Source: Lutimaribacter salitolerans (GTDB taxonomy: Bacteria; Pseudomonadota; Alphaproteobacteria; Rhodobacterales; Rhodobacteraceae). Taken from it: a stretch of DNA of 64,000 nucleotides. Position numbers and translations under genes: made by a program. The stretch spans positions 7,700 through 71,699 of the forward strand of contig NZ_JBHUDD010000057.1 of NCBI RefSeq assembly GCF_042677865.1. The letters are read 5' to 3'. Each line of letters begins with the position of its first letter. Position 1 is the first letter of the stretch. Under the pieces are notes generated by a model. It made no database searches, was not told the origin of the DNA, and was given only the letters and a program-made list of their open reading frames with translations. Positions 16,551 to 24,973 of this stretch are shown piece by piece.

Positions 16551-17465
16551 TCATGCCACCGGGGCCCGCTTGACCAGCCCCAGCCGCGCGCGCACATCCG
16601 CAGGTCCGATCACACGCGCCCCCATGCGCTCGACGATACCGACCGCGCGCTCGACCAGTTGCGCATTGGTGGCCAGAACACCGCGATCCAGCATCAGGTT
16701 GTCTTCCAGCCCCACGCGCACATGCCCGCCCGCCAGCACACTGGCCGCGACATAGGCCATCTGGTTGCGCCCCAGCGCGAAGGCCGAAAAGGTCCAGTCG
16801 TCCGGCACGTTGTTCACCATCGCCATGAAGGTGTTCAGGTCATCCGGCGCGCCCCAGGGCACCCCCATGCACAGCTGCACCAGCGCGGGCGCGTCGAGCA
16901 CGCCATCGGCCACCAGTTGCTTGGCATACCACAGATGGCCGGTGTCGAACGCCTCGATCTCGGGTTTCACGCCCAGTTCGGTCATCATCCGTCCCATCGC
17001 CTGCAACATGCCCGGCGTGTTTGTCATCACGTAGTCGGCCTCGGCAAAGTTGAGCGTGCCGCAATCCAGCGTGCAGATTTCCGGCAGGCATTCGGCGATA
17101 TGGGCCACCCGCTCGGTCGCGCCCACCATGTCGGTGGCCGCCTCGTTCAGCGGAAAGGGCGCCTCGGGACCGCCAAAGACGATGTCGCCGCCCATGCCCG
17201 CGGTCAGGTTCAGCACCACGTCGGTGTCCGCATCGCGGATGCGCTCCGTCACCTCGCGGTAGAGATCCAGCCGCCGCGACGGCGCGCCCGTGTCGGGGTC
17301 GCGCACGTGGCAATGTACCACCGCGGCGCCAGCCTTTGCCGCCGCGATCGCGCTGTCGGCGATCTCTTTCGGGCTGCGCGGCACATGCGGGCTGCGATCC
17401 TGCGTGGCCCCCGATCCGGTGACGGCACAGGTGATGAAAACCTCGCGGTTCATGGTCAGGGGCAT
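16551..17465 (-). CDS. BKACE-family 3-dehydrocarnitine cleavage enzyme
   Basis: Zinc-dependent beta-keto acid cleavage enzyme (DUF849), 304 residues. It condenses a beta-keto acid with acetyl-CoA; beside carnitine dehydrogenase the expected reaction is 3-dehydrocarnitine plus acetyl-CoA to betainyl-CoA plus acetoacetate. Zinc ligands are visible as HCHVRD (His51, His53), and the family segments VVLNLTAGMGG, TLDCGTLNF, MGVPWGAPDD and VRVGLEDNL are all present. It heads the minus-strand operon BKACE-lipoprotein-lcdH. The start MPLTMNREVF has AAAGGA about eight bases upstream; MNREVF is an alternative. Confidence 0.92.
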   Translation of the reverse strand: MPLTMNREVFITCAVTGSGATQDRSPHVPRSPKEIADSAIAAAKAGAAVVHCHVRDPDTGAPSRRLDLYREVTERIRDADTDVVLNLTAGMGGDIVFGGPEAPFPLNEAATDMVGATERVAHIAECLPEICTLDCGTLNFAEADYVMTNTPGMLQAMGRMMTELGVKPEIEAFDTGHLWYAKQLVADGVLDAPALVQLCMGVPWGAPDDLNTFMAMVNNVPDDWTFSAFALGRNQMAYVAASVLAGGHVRVGLEDNLMLDRGVLATNAQLVERAVGIVERMGARVIGPADVRARLGLVKRAPVA

Positions 17466-17494
17466 GGCGGTGTCCTTTGCGGCTGGCGTCGGGG

Positions 17495-18543
17495 TCAGAA
17501 GGGCATGGGATGGGCGCGGTGGGCGGTGTCGATTGCGGCGCGCATCTCGTCAGACAGGGACAGGTCGGCCCCTTGCAGGATGTGATCCAGCTGCGCCAGC
17601 GTGGTCGCGCCAAAGATCACCGATGTCATGAAGGGCCGCCGCGCCGCCCAGGCCATCGCCATATGCACCGGGTCCAGCCCATGTTCATGCGCCACATCAA
17701 GATAGGCCTGCACCGCCTTGAAAACGCGATCTGTCTTGCGCCCGCCCAGCTCGGGGTTCAGGCTCATGCGCGAGGCATCGGGCGTGGCCCCGCCCTGATA
17801 CTTGCCGGTCAGCAACCCCGCCGCCAGCGGCGAAAACGCCAGCAGGCCGACGTCCTCGTTGACCGCCACCTCGGCCAGATCGGTATCGAACAACCGGCAC
17901 AGCAGCGAGTATTCGTTCTGGATCGAGGCCGGGCGCGGCCCGCCCGTCGCCTCGGCCACCTGGCACCACATGGTCGTGCCCAGGCGGATTCGTTGGACAG
18001 GCCAAAGTGGCGGATATTGCCCTTGGCCACCTGGTCCTGCAACGCCCCCAGCGCGTCGTGCATATGCGCCACCGTGGCGGCGCGGTCCTGCCCCGAGGGG
18101 TCATAGCTCCAGTTGCGGCGAAACTGATAGCTGCCGCGATTGGGCCAGTGGAACTGATAGAGGTCGATCACATCGGTCTTCAACCGCCGCAGCGAGCCTT
18201 CGACCGACGCCCCGATGGTGGCCGAACTGATCAGCGGCGTGCCCCCGGGCTTCACCGCCGATCCTTCGCCCGGATGCTTGGTGGCCAGCACGAAATCGCG
18301 GCGCCGCGCAGGGTTGGCGGCGATCCAGTCGCCGATGATCTCTTCGGTCCGGCCCAGGGTTTCCGGGGACACGGGGTTGACCGGATACATCTCGGCCGTG
18401 TCGATGAAATTGAGGCCTGCGTCCAGCGCCCGGTCGATCTGGGCATGGGCGGTGGCGGCATCGGTCTGGGTGCCGAAGGTCATCGTGCCAAGGCACAGTT
18501 CGCTGACCATCAGGCCGGTGCGGCCCAGCGGGTTCATCTTCAT
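17495..18543 (-). pseudogene. Aldo/keto reductase (Tas/YghZ-like) interrupted by a -1 frameshift
   Basis: NADPH-dependent aldo/keto reductase. The N-terminal part runs from 18543 (MKMNPLGRTGLMVSELCLG, catalytic FIDTAEMYP, KHPGEG, LYQFHWPNR) to GLSNESAW. The rest continues in another frame from about 17978 (MWCQVAEATGG, IQNEYSLL, FSPLAAGLLTGKY, SVIFGATTLAQL) to 17495. One base is missing in the CCC run at 17979-17981: restoring it turns TGG-GCA-CGA into TGG-GGC-ACG-ACC and gives a full protein of about 349 residues, normal for the family. It is either a real lesion or a homopolymer sequencing error. The intact remainder suggests a recent event. Confidence 0.9.
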
Positions 18544-18666
18544 GCGCGGGTTCCCCTTTTCCGTGTTGGCCCAGTGGTAGCCGACGGGCGCGCGCTTGTC
18601 ATGGTCGGAATCGGGGCCGGAATCAGGGATGGAATCAAGGCCTGAAAATGCACGATCGCGGATTGA

Positions 18667-18681
18667 GAACATAGCGCGAAC
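18667..18681. promoter_or_regulatory. LexA (SOS) box of alphaproteobacterial type
   Basis: GAAC-ATAGCGC-GAAC matches the alphaproteobacterial LexA site (GTTC-N7-GTTC read on the other strand). It ends 16 bases before the chosen start of the ImuA-like gene. Confidence 0.8.
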
Positions 18682-18697
18682 ATCTATACTCACCCCC

Positions 18698-19297
18698 ATG
18701 ACCGCACCGATCCTGACCCGCCATCGCACCACCCCCACCCCCTGCGTCGCCCCGGCCCCCGAGATGGCGCTGCTGCGCGGGCGTCTGCACGAATTGTGCG
18801 GCCCCGCGCGCCGGGTGGCGGCGCTGTGGCTGGCGGGGGCGATGCAAGGCCCGGTTTTGTGGATCGCACCGGCCTGGGGCACCGAGGCGATCAACCCCTG
18901 CGGCATGGTCGACTGGGTCGATCCGGGGCGGTTCCTGTTCGCCAGCCCCGGACGGGACGAGGATTTGCTGTGGTGCACCGAAGAGGCGCTGCGCAGCGGC
19001 GCGGTGGCGCTGGTGGTGGCCGATCTGCGCAGCCCGCCGGGGCTGGTGCCGGTGCGGCGGCTGCATCTGGCCGCGCAGTCCAGCGGCGCGGCCCCGCTGG
19101 GGCTGATCCTGACGCCGGGGGATGGCGGCGCGCCGGGGGTGGAAAGCCGCTGGCACACGGCGCCCGATCACAAGGGCCTGCAACAGGTCTGGCGGCTGGA
19201 ACGGCGGCGCGCACGCACCCTGCCGCCCAAGGCTTGGGCGGTGCATCGGCACGAGGGGCAGTTGCGCCTGACCCCGGATGGCGCGCCCGAAGGGTAG
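18698..19297 (+). CDS. ImuA-like SOS mutagenesis protein
   Basis: About 199 residues from MTAPILTRHR. It resembles the ImuA/SulA-like RecA-fold proteins of alphaproteobacterial DNA-damage cassettes: LHELCGPARRVAALWLAGAM, GPVLWIAPAWGTEAINPCGM, DPGRFLFASPGRDEDLLWCTEEALRSGAVALVVADL (a RecA-like core without a Walker A loop) and a C-terminal RLERRRARTLPPKAW. A longer ORF opens at 18596, but it would read through the LexA box, so the internal start is preferred. The box gives independent support for SOS induction. No imuB or dnaE2 follows; the next gene is an MFS pump, so this copy is detached from the usual cassette. Confidence 0.65.
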   Translation: MTAPILTRHRTTPTPCVAPAPEMALLRGRLHELCGPARRVAALWLAGAMQGPVLWIAPAWGTEAINPCGMVDWVDPGRFLFASPGRDEDLLWCTEEALRSGAVALVVADLRSPPGLVPVRRLHLAAQSSGAAPLGLILTPGDGGAPGVESRWHTAPDHKGLQQVWRLERRRARTLPPKAWAVHRHEGQLRLTPDGAPEG

Positions 19298-19369
19298 CGT
19301 GCGGAAAACGACATGCGCTGTCGGCAAGCGGCTTGCCATCGCGGCGCGGCCTGCGATGGTAAAGGCACC

Positions 19370-20593
19370 ATGCGCATGCTGATCTCTTTCGCCGCCCTGT
19401 TCCTGTCGGTCATCCTGTTGCAGCTTTCCACCGGTGCGGTGGGGCCGCTGGATGCGCTGTCGGGTCTGGTGCTGGATTTCAGCACCGGCCAGATCGGCCT
19501 GCTGGGCTCGGCGCATTTCCTGGGATTCTTCATCGGCTGCTGGTGGGCCCCGCGCCTGATGGGATCGGTGGGCCACAGCCGCGCCTTTGCCGCCTTTACC
19601 GCAACCGGCGCGATTGCCCTGCTGGCGCATATGCTGGTGGTCGATCCGCTGGCCTGGGCGCTGATGCGGGTGGCCTCGGGGCTGTGCGTGGCGGGCTGCT
19701 ATACGGTGATCGAGGCGTGGTTGCAGGCCAAGGTCACGAACGAGACGCGCGGGCGGGCCATGGGCACCTACCGCGTGGCCGACATGGGCGCCTCGCTGAT
19801 GGCGCAGATGATCATCTCGGTGCTCGAACCGGCATCCTACGTGTCCTACAACCTGCTGGCGCTGATCTGCTGCGCGGCTCTGTTGCCGATCACCCTGAGC
19901 CGCAGCCCCCAGCCCGAAACCCCCGCCGCCCCGCGCCTGCGCCCGATGCTGGCGGTCACACGCTCGCCGCTGGCCGCCGCCGGGGTGATCGTTGCGGCGC
20001 TGTCCAGCGCGTCGTTCCGCATGGTCGGGCCGGTCTATGGCACCGGCGTCGGGCTGGCGACCGATCAGGTCGCCTGGTTCCTGGCGGCTTTCGTGGCAGG
20101 CGGCGCGCTGGCGCAATACCCGGTGGGCTGGCTGGCGGACAAGTATGACCGGCGCTGGGTGCTGATCTGGCTGTCGGTGGCGGCCATCGGCAGCTGCCTC
20201 CTGACCGCGCTGACCCGCGACCTGAGCACGACCGGCGTGATGCTGACCGCCGCGCTGTTCGGGCTGACCACCTTTCCGATCTATTCGGTGGCCGCCGCCC
20301 ATGCCCATGATTTCGCCGACAGTTCCGAACGGGTGGAACTGTCGGCGGCCCTGATGTTTCATTTCGCGCTGGGGGCCATTGCCGCCCCGCTGCTGGCCTC
20401 GTGGCTGATCGCCTGGTTCGGCCCGCCCGCGATGTTCGTGATGATCGCCGTCGGCCACGCGGTGCTGGTGGTGTTCGGGCTGTTCCGGATGCGCGCGCGG
20501 CCCGGCGCGGTGACGCGCACGCGCTATGTCTATGCGCCGCGCACCTCGTTCCTGATCGGGCGGCTGACCGGGCGGGACCGGGACAAGAAATAG
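19370..20593 (+). CDS. MFS transporter, YcaD-like
   Basis: Major facilitator of 407 residues from MRMLISFAAL with twelve hydrophobic segments. MFS landmarks include GFFIGCWWAPRLMGSVGHSR and WLADKYDRRWVLI (the loop motif D-K-x-D-R-R). Internal NETRGRAMGTYRV and VIEAWLQAKV match the YcaD-type subgroup also seen at 35647-36918. The substrate is unknown. The start at 19370 is preferred over an upstream ATG (19313) that lies in non-hydrophobic intergenic sequence. Confidence 0.85.
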   Translation: MRMLISFAALFLSVILLQLSTGAVGPLDALSGLVLDFSTGQIGLLGSAHFLGFFIGCWWAPRLMGSVGHSRAFAAFTATGAIALLAHMLVVDPLAWALMRVASGLCVAGCYTVIEAWLQAKVTNETRGRAMGTYRVADMGASLMAQMIISVLEPASYVSYNLLALICCAALLPITLSRSPQPETPAAPRLRPMLAVTRSPLAAAGVIVAALSSASFRMVGPVYGTGVGLATDQVAWFLAAFVAGGALAQYPVGWLADKYDRRWVLIWLSVAAIGSCLLTALTRDLSTTGVMLTAALFGLTTFPIYSVAAAHAHDFADSSERVELSAALMFHFALGAIAAPLLASWLIAWFGPPAMFVMIAVGHAVLVVFGLFRMRARPGAVTRTRYVYAPRTSFLIGRLTGRDRDKK

Positions 20594-20629
20594 CCGGCCC
20601 CACCCAACCGCACAGGCCCCCACCACCGG

Positions 20630-20650
20630 CCCCTCCCCCGCGGGGAGGGG
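20630..20650. repeat. GC-rich intergenic hairpin before metG
   Basis: CCCCTCCCC (20630-20638) pairs with GGGGAGGGG (20642-20650) around CGC. It is flanked by two similar direct repeats (near 20600 and 20662, both containing CCCCACCCAA and GCACAG). It follows the MFS gene and may act as a weak terminator or be a repetitive element; there is no T-run. Confidence 0.5.
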
Positions 20651-20739
20651 GGGCACACAGCCCCACCCAAGCGCACAGCCACTGGCCCCTGCGGTCAAGC
20701 TGCGCTACACCGTGCCGAAATCGGAACAAGGGCACGCAT

Positions 20740-22449
20740 ATGGCACGTCACCTGATCACCTCGGCGATTCCTTACATCAACGGGATCAAGCATCTGGGCA
20801 ATCTGGTGGGCAGCCAGTTGCCCGCCGACCTGTTCGCGCGCTACCAGCGCGGGCGCGGGCACGAGGTGCTGTTTCTGTGCGCCACGGACGAACACGGCAC
20901 CCCGGCCGAACTGGCCGCCGCCAAGGCGGGCCGCCCGGTGGCCGAATACTGCGCCGAGATGCACCAGGTGCAGGCCCGCATCGCCCAAGGCTTCGGCCTG
21001 TCCTTCGATCATTTCGGGCGCTCCTCCAGCCCCGAGAACCACCGACTGACCCAGCATTTCGCAGGGCGTCTGGCCGAGATGGGCCTGATCCGGGAAGTGT
21101 CGGAAACCCAGATGTATTCGCACGCCGACGGGCGCTTCCTGCCCGACCGCTATATCGAGGGCACCTGCCCCAACTGCGGGTTCGACTCTGCGCGCGGCGA
21201 TCAATGCGACAACTGCACCAAGCAGCTTGACCCGGTCGACCTGATCAACCCCCGCTCGGTCATCAGCGGCTCGACCGAGCTGGAAATGCGCGAGACCAAG
21301 CATCTGTACCTGTGCCAGAGCCAGATGAAGGACGAGCTTGAGGCCTGGATCGAGTCCAAGACCGACTGGCCGATCCTGACCACCTCGATTGCCAAGAAAT
21401 GGCTGAACGACGGCGACGGGTTGCGCGATCGCGGCATCACCCGCGATCTGGACTGGGGCATCCCGGTGAAGCGCGGCGATCAGGACTGGCCCGGGATGGA
21501 GGGCAAGGTGTTCTATGTCTGGTTCGACGCCCCGATCGAATACATCGCCTGCGCGCAGGAATGGGTGCGTGCGGACAAGGGGGCCGACTGGGAACGCTGG
21601 TGGCGTACCGACAAGGGCGCGGATGACGTGACCTATACCCAGTTCATGGGCAAGGATAACGTGCCGTTCCACACCCTGTCGTTCCCAGCCACGATCCTCG
21701 GCTCGCGCGAGCCGTGGAAGCTGGTGGATTACATCAAGTCGTTCAACTATCTCAACTACGACGGCGGGCAGTTCAGCACCTCGCGTGGGCGCGGCGTGTT
21801 CATGGATCAGGCGCTGGACATCCTGCCCGCCGATTACTGGCGCTGGTGGCTGTTGAGCCACGCCCCGGAATCGTCGGATGCCGAGTTCACGTGGGAGAAT
21901 TTCCAGGCCTCGGTGAACAAGGATCTGGCCGACGTGCTGGGCAATTTCGTGTCCCGCGTGACCAAGTTCTGCCGCTCAAAGTTCGGCGAGACGGTGCCCG
22001 AGGGCGGCGCATGGGGCCCGCAAGAGCAGGCGGTGATCGACGAGCTGACCACCCGCATCCGCGCCTATGAAGGGCACATGGAGGCAATGGAGGTGCGCAA
22101 ATCCGCCGCCGAGCTGCGCGCGATCTGGGTCGCGGGCAACGAGTATCTGCAAATCGCCTCGCCCTGGGCCACGTTCAAGGACGATCCCGACCGTGCCGCA
22201 GCCCAAATCCGCTTTGCCCTGAACCTGATCCCACTCTACGCCACCCTGTCGGCACCGTTGATCCCGTTCACCGCCGATCTGATGCTGGCGGCGATGGGTA
22301 TCGGGGCCAAGTGGCCCGGCGACGTGACGCAGGCGCTCGAACGGATGCCCGCCGGTCATGGCTTTGCCGTGCCCGAGAACCTGTTTGCAAAGATCACGGA
22401 CGAGCAGCGCGAGGCGTGGCAAGGGCAGTTTGCCGGGCAGCGCGGCTGA
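20740..22449 (+). CDS. metG: Methionyl-tRNA synthetase
   Basis: Class I aminoacyl-tRNA synthetase charging tRNA-Met, 569 residues from MARHLITSAIPYINGIKHLGNLVGS (HLGN in the HIGH-like position). The zinc knuckle CPNCG...CDNC lies near residues 147-165. The KMSKS-equivalent loop reads FSTSRGRGVF, a variant found in this MetRS type. The frame is open far upstream into the MFS gene; the ATG at 20740 fits the family N-terminus. The dimerisation domain of longer MetRS proteins is absent. It is convergent with trkH, two bases apart. Confidence 0.96.
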   Translation: MARHLITSAIPYINGIKHLGNLVGSQLPADLFARYQRGRGHEVLFLCATDEHGTPAELAAAKAGRPVAEYCAEMHQVQARIAQGFGLSFDHFGRSSSPENHRLTQHFAGRLAEMGLIREVSETQMYSHADGRFLPDRYIEGTCPNCGFDSARGDQCDNCTKQLDPVDLINPRSVISGSTELEMRETKHLYLCQSQMKDELEAWIESKTDWPILTTSIAKKWLNDGDGLRDRGITRDLDWGIPVKRGDQDWPGMEGKVFYVWFDAPIEYIACAQEWVRADKGADWERWWRTDKGADDVTYTQFMGKDNVPFHTLSFPATILGSREPWKLVDYIKSFNYLNYDGGQFSTSRGRGVFMDQALDILPADYWRWWLLSHAPESSDAEFTWENFQASVNKDLADVLGNFVSRVTKFCRSKFGETVPEGGAWGPQEQAVIDELTTRIRAYEGHMEAMEVRKSAAELRAIWVAGNEYLQIASPWATFKDDPDRAAAQIRFALNLIPLYATLSAPLIPFTADLMLAAMGIGAKWPGDVTQALERMPAGHGFAVPENLFAKITDEQREAWQGQFAGQRG

Positions 22450-22451
22450 GA

Positions 22452-23900
22452 TCAGCCGCGCCAGAAGGTGCCGGTGAACAGCACGTAGACCACAACCAGC
22501 TCCAGCCGGCCCAGCAGCATGCCAAAGATCATCACGTACTTGGCCGCGTCCGGAAACGCGGTCAGCGCCCCGCTGTCGCCCACCAGCCCCCCAAAGGCCG
22601 GGCCGACGTTGAAGATGGCGGTCCAGGCGCCTGTCGTGGCTTCCAGAAACGGCAGGCCGGTCAGCGACAGCGCCACCGACATCACCCCCAGCGTCAGGAT
22701 GAACATGGTGAACATCAGCATCACCGACTCGGTCACGTCACGCTCGATCGGGCGGCCGCCCAGCCGGGGCGCGACGATGCGGTTGGGGCTGCCGATCAGC
22801 CGCAACTGCGCCCCCAGCGCCTTGAACAACACCATGTAGCGAAACACCTTGAGCGAACAGCCCGTTGACCCCGTGCAGCCGCCGATCGCGCCCACGGTCA
22901 GCAACACCACAAAGGGCGCGGCCCCCCACAGCGTCACGTCCCCGTCGCCATAGCCGGTGCCGGAAAAGATCGACATGACGTTGAATGCGATGTGGCGGAA
23001 ATTCTCTTCGTCCAACGGCGCGCCCAGCGCCGCGCGCAGGGCAAACACCAGCAGCACCGCGAACAGGATCGCACCGGCATAGGCCTGCACCTGGAAATCC
23101 ATCGCCAGCGGACGAAACTGCCCCGACCCCACCAACATCAGCCGCACGAACGGCACCGAGGCCAGGAACATGAACACGATGGCCGCATACATGATCGGCC
23201 CGTCATAGGCCGAAAAAGACGAATCGGTGTTGGCAAAGCCCCCGGTCGACACGGTGGTCAGCGCATGAACGGTGGCATCGAACGCCCCCATGCCCAACGT
23301 CACATAGGTCAGCACGCACACCATCGTCAGCGCCAGATAGGTGCCCAGCAACGCCTTGGAAATGTCGATGGCCCGGGGCATCACCTTGCCCAGCGTATCG
23401 AAGCTTTCGGATTTGAAGAACTGCATCCCGCCAACGCGCATGATGGGCAGGAACAGGAAGGCGACGATCACGATCCCCAGGCCCCCCAGCCATTGCAGGA
23501 TGCCGCGCCACAGCAGAAGGCCCTTGGGCAATGTCTCGAGTCCGGAAAACACGGTCGATCCGGTTGTCGTCATGCCCGACATCGCCTCGAACAGGGCATC
23601 AACGAACCTTGCCTCGGTCGCGCCCAGCATGAAGGGGATGGCGGCAAAGACCGGCAGCACCACCCATACCCCGACCGTCAGCAGGAACCCCTGCCGGATC
23701 GAGATTTCGCGGTGCCGCACGTTGCGGCAGGCCAGCGACACCAGCACACCCGTCAGCGTGGTGATCACCGCGCTTTCAAAGAACACCTGCCAGTGCTCGC
23801 GCCCCTCGGCGATGTCCACCAGCATGGGCGGAATCATCATCAGGCCAAGCACGGCCAGGATCAGGCCGATCACATATCCGACGGGGCGCGGGTCCAACAT
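22452..23900 (-). CDS. trkH: TrkH/KtrB-family potassium uptake protein
   Basis: Potassium-translocating membrane subunit of 482 residues. The four pore-loop repeats of the SKT family are visible: FEAMSGMTTTGSTVF, HALTTVSTGGFANTDSSF, NVMSIFSGTGYGDGDV with the following GGCTGSTGCSLKVFRY, and FNVGPAFGGLVGDSG. The regulatory partner TrkA is not in the window. It is convergent with metG and upstream of nothing on its own strand. Confidence 0.93.
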   Translation of the reverse strand: MLDPRPVGYVIGLILAVLGLMMIPPMLVDIAEGREHWQVFFESAVITTLTGVLVSLACRNVRHREISIRQGFLLTVGVWVVLPVFAAIPFMLGATEARFVDALFEAMSGMTTTGSTVFSGLETLPKGLLLWRGILQWLGGLGIVIVAFLFLPIMRVGGMQFFKSESFDTLGKVMPRAIDISKALLGTYLALTMVCVLTYVTLGMGAFDATVHALTTVSTGGFANTDSSFSAYDGPIMYAAIVFMFLASVPFVRLMLVGSGQFRPLAMDFQVQAYAGAILFAVLLVFALRAALGAPLDEENFRHIAFNVMSIFSGTGYGDGDVTLWGAAPFVVLLTVGAIGGCTGSTGCSLKVFRYMVLFKALGAQLRLIGSPNRIVAPRLGGRPIERDVTESVMLMFTMFILTLGVMSVALSLTGLPFLEATTGAWTAIFNVGPAFGGLVGDSGALTAFPDAAKYVMIFGMLLGRLELVVVYVLFTGTFWRG

Positions 23901-23974
23901 GAGGCGCAGGCTTGGCCGCAGCGTCGTGGGCTGTCAAGCGCCCACACGCGCGCATGCACAAACAAGGCCGAAAC

Positions 23975-24002
23975 GGGCTGGCACGAGGTCACAAGCCAGC
24001 CC
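23975..24002 (-). terminator. Hairpin downstream of the DUF1127 gene
   Basis: GGGCTGGC (23975-23982) pairs with GCCAGCCC (23995-24002), loop of 12 bases, directly after the DUF1127 stop. The T-tract is weak, so terminator function is tentative. Confidence 0.45.
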
Positions 24003-24015
24003 GCAGGGGCCGCGA

Positions 24016-24228
24016 TCAGACGTAGAACAGATCGCGGAACACGTAATGGGGGATGCGGTCGCGGGTCAGGCCCATCTCGGCCAGTTGCGCGTCGGATTTT
24101 GCTTCCAGCGCGTCGATTTCCGAGCGGCGCGACTTGGCGTCGGCATAGGTTTCGAACCACGCCAGAATTGCGCCACCAAAGGCGGCGAGCGGATTGCGAA
24201 CGGTTGTGTTCGTTGTAAGAGTTGCCAT
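24016..24228 (-). CDS. Small DUF1127 (YjiS-like) protein
   Basis: A 70-residue protein from MATLTTNTTVRNPLAAFG. The DUF1127 signature covers its second half: an arginine-flanked helix (AKSRRSEIDALEAKSDAQLAEMG) and the closing GLTRDRIPHYVF. The frame can be opened further to a TTG at 24276, but the conserved part begins after the internal ATG. DUF1127 proteins in alphaproteobacteria bind RNA or act in phosphate and carbon storage control; the role of this one is unknown. Confidence 0.8.
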   Translation of the reverse strand: MATLTTNTTVRNPLAAFGGAILAWFETYADAKSRRSEIDALEAKSDAQLAEMGLTRDRIPHYVFRDLFYV

Positions 24229-24357
24229 TTTTCGGAACCTTTCAAATGAAGATGTCGGGTTCCTCCCTGCTGACAAAGTTAGGTCACACGGGCTGACCTT
24301 ACCACCAACAAACCCGCATAGCCGCGTTGCGGTTTTCGCAAAGGGGTGCGCGGGCGA

Positions 24358-24789
24358 TCAGCCATCGACGCTGCCGTTGGGCATCACGGGCGGCACAGAT
24401 GGCGTGCGGCGCTTGCGCGCGCGCGCGGTGGTCCGGGGCTTTGCCGGCGACGACGCGGATGCCTTGGGCGCGGTCTTTGCGGGTGTCTTGGCCGGTGCCT
24501 TGGCGGCGGTGTGTGTCGGCGGTGTCTGGGCCTTTGCCGGTGCAGCGGCGGCCTCTGGCGCGGCTTTGGCCGCCGGCTGGGCGTCGCATATCTTCGCCGG
24601 TTCGGCAGGCGCTTCAGCCGGGGTCGCCAGCGCCTTGCTGACTTCCTTCAAGCCGGCGGGGGCCAGCGGCCGTGCCTCGCGCAGCGTGGTGATCATCGCG
24701 CGGGTCATGCGCATCTGGATCTCTGCCGATGTGGCGGCATAGCGCCACGCATACCAGCCAAGCCTGACGGGAAGGGGAACGGAACTCAT
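24358..24789 (-). CDS. Small protein with an Ala/Pro/Lys-rich basic tail
   Basis: A 143-residue protein starting at 24789 (MSSVPLPVRLGWYAW) with GGAGGTG just upstream. The first ~50 residues are an ordered helical region with RMTRAMITTLREARPL. The remaining ~90 residues are low-complexity Ala/Pro/Lys repeats (AKAPAKTPAKTAPK) ending in a basic cluster (ARARKRR). The tail resembles histone H1-like or polyhydroxyalkanoate-associated (PhaF-type) tails that bind DNA. No function is assigned. The codons of an ORF reaching 24912 precede a good ribosome site and are excluded. Confidence 0.65.
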   Translation of the reverse strand: MSSVPLPVRLGWYAWRYAATSAEIQMRMTRAMITTLREARPLAPAGLKEVSKALATPAEAPAEPAKICDAQPAAKAAPEAAAAPAKAQTPPTHTAAKAPAKTPAKTAPKASASSPAKPRTTARARKRRTPSVPPVMPNGSVDG

Positions 24790-24879
24790 CGGGCACCTCC
24801 TTTGCGGTTCGGGCAAGAATGCCACGCCAGCGTAACAAAGGCGCAACATGCGACGGTATACTGACAGGTCACACGGCAA

Positions 24880-24909
24880 ATCGGGCCGCCCCGCGTGGGG
24901 CGACCCGAT
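24880..24909 (-). terminator. Strong hairpin downstream of folE2
   Basis: An ATCGGG/CCCGAT outer stem plus a GCCCC/GGGGC inner stem around GCGT, about 65 bases after the folE2 stop, followed by TTTG on the minus strand. Confidence 0.65.
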
Positions 24910-24973
24910 CACAAACCTGCGATGATGGTAATTTGTGCACCCGGTGCCGCGCCTGCCCGTTCAACAGGCTGTG

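Noticed and set aside
18635..20698. Long minus-strand reading frame of 687 codons over the ImuA-like and MFS genes
   Set aside because: Gln/His/Arg/Pro-rich composition of an antisense frame in GC-rich DNA; the plus strand has a recognisable MFS protein.
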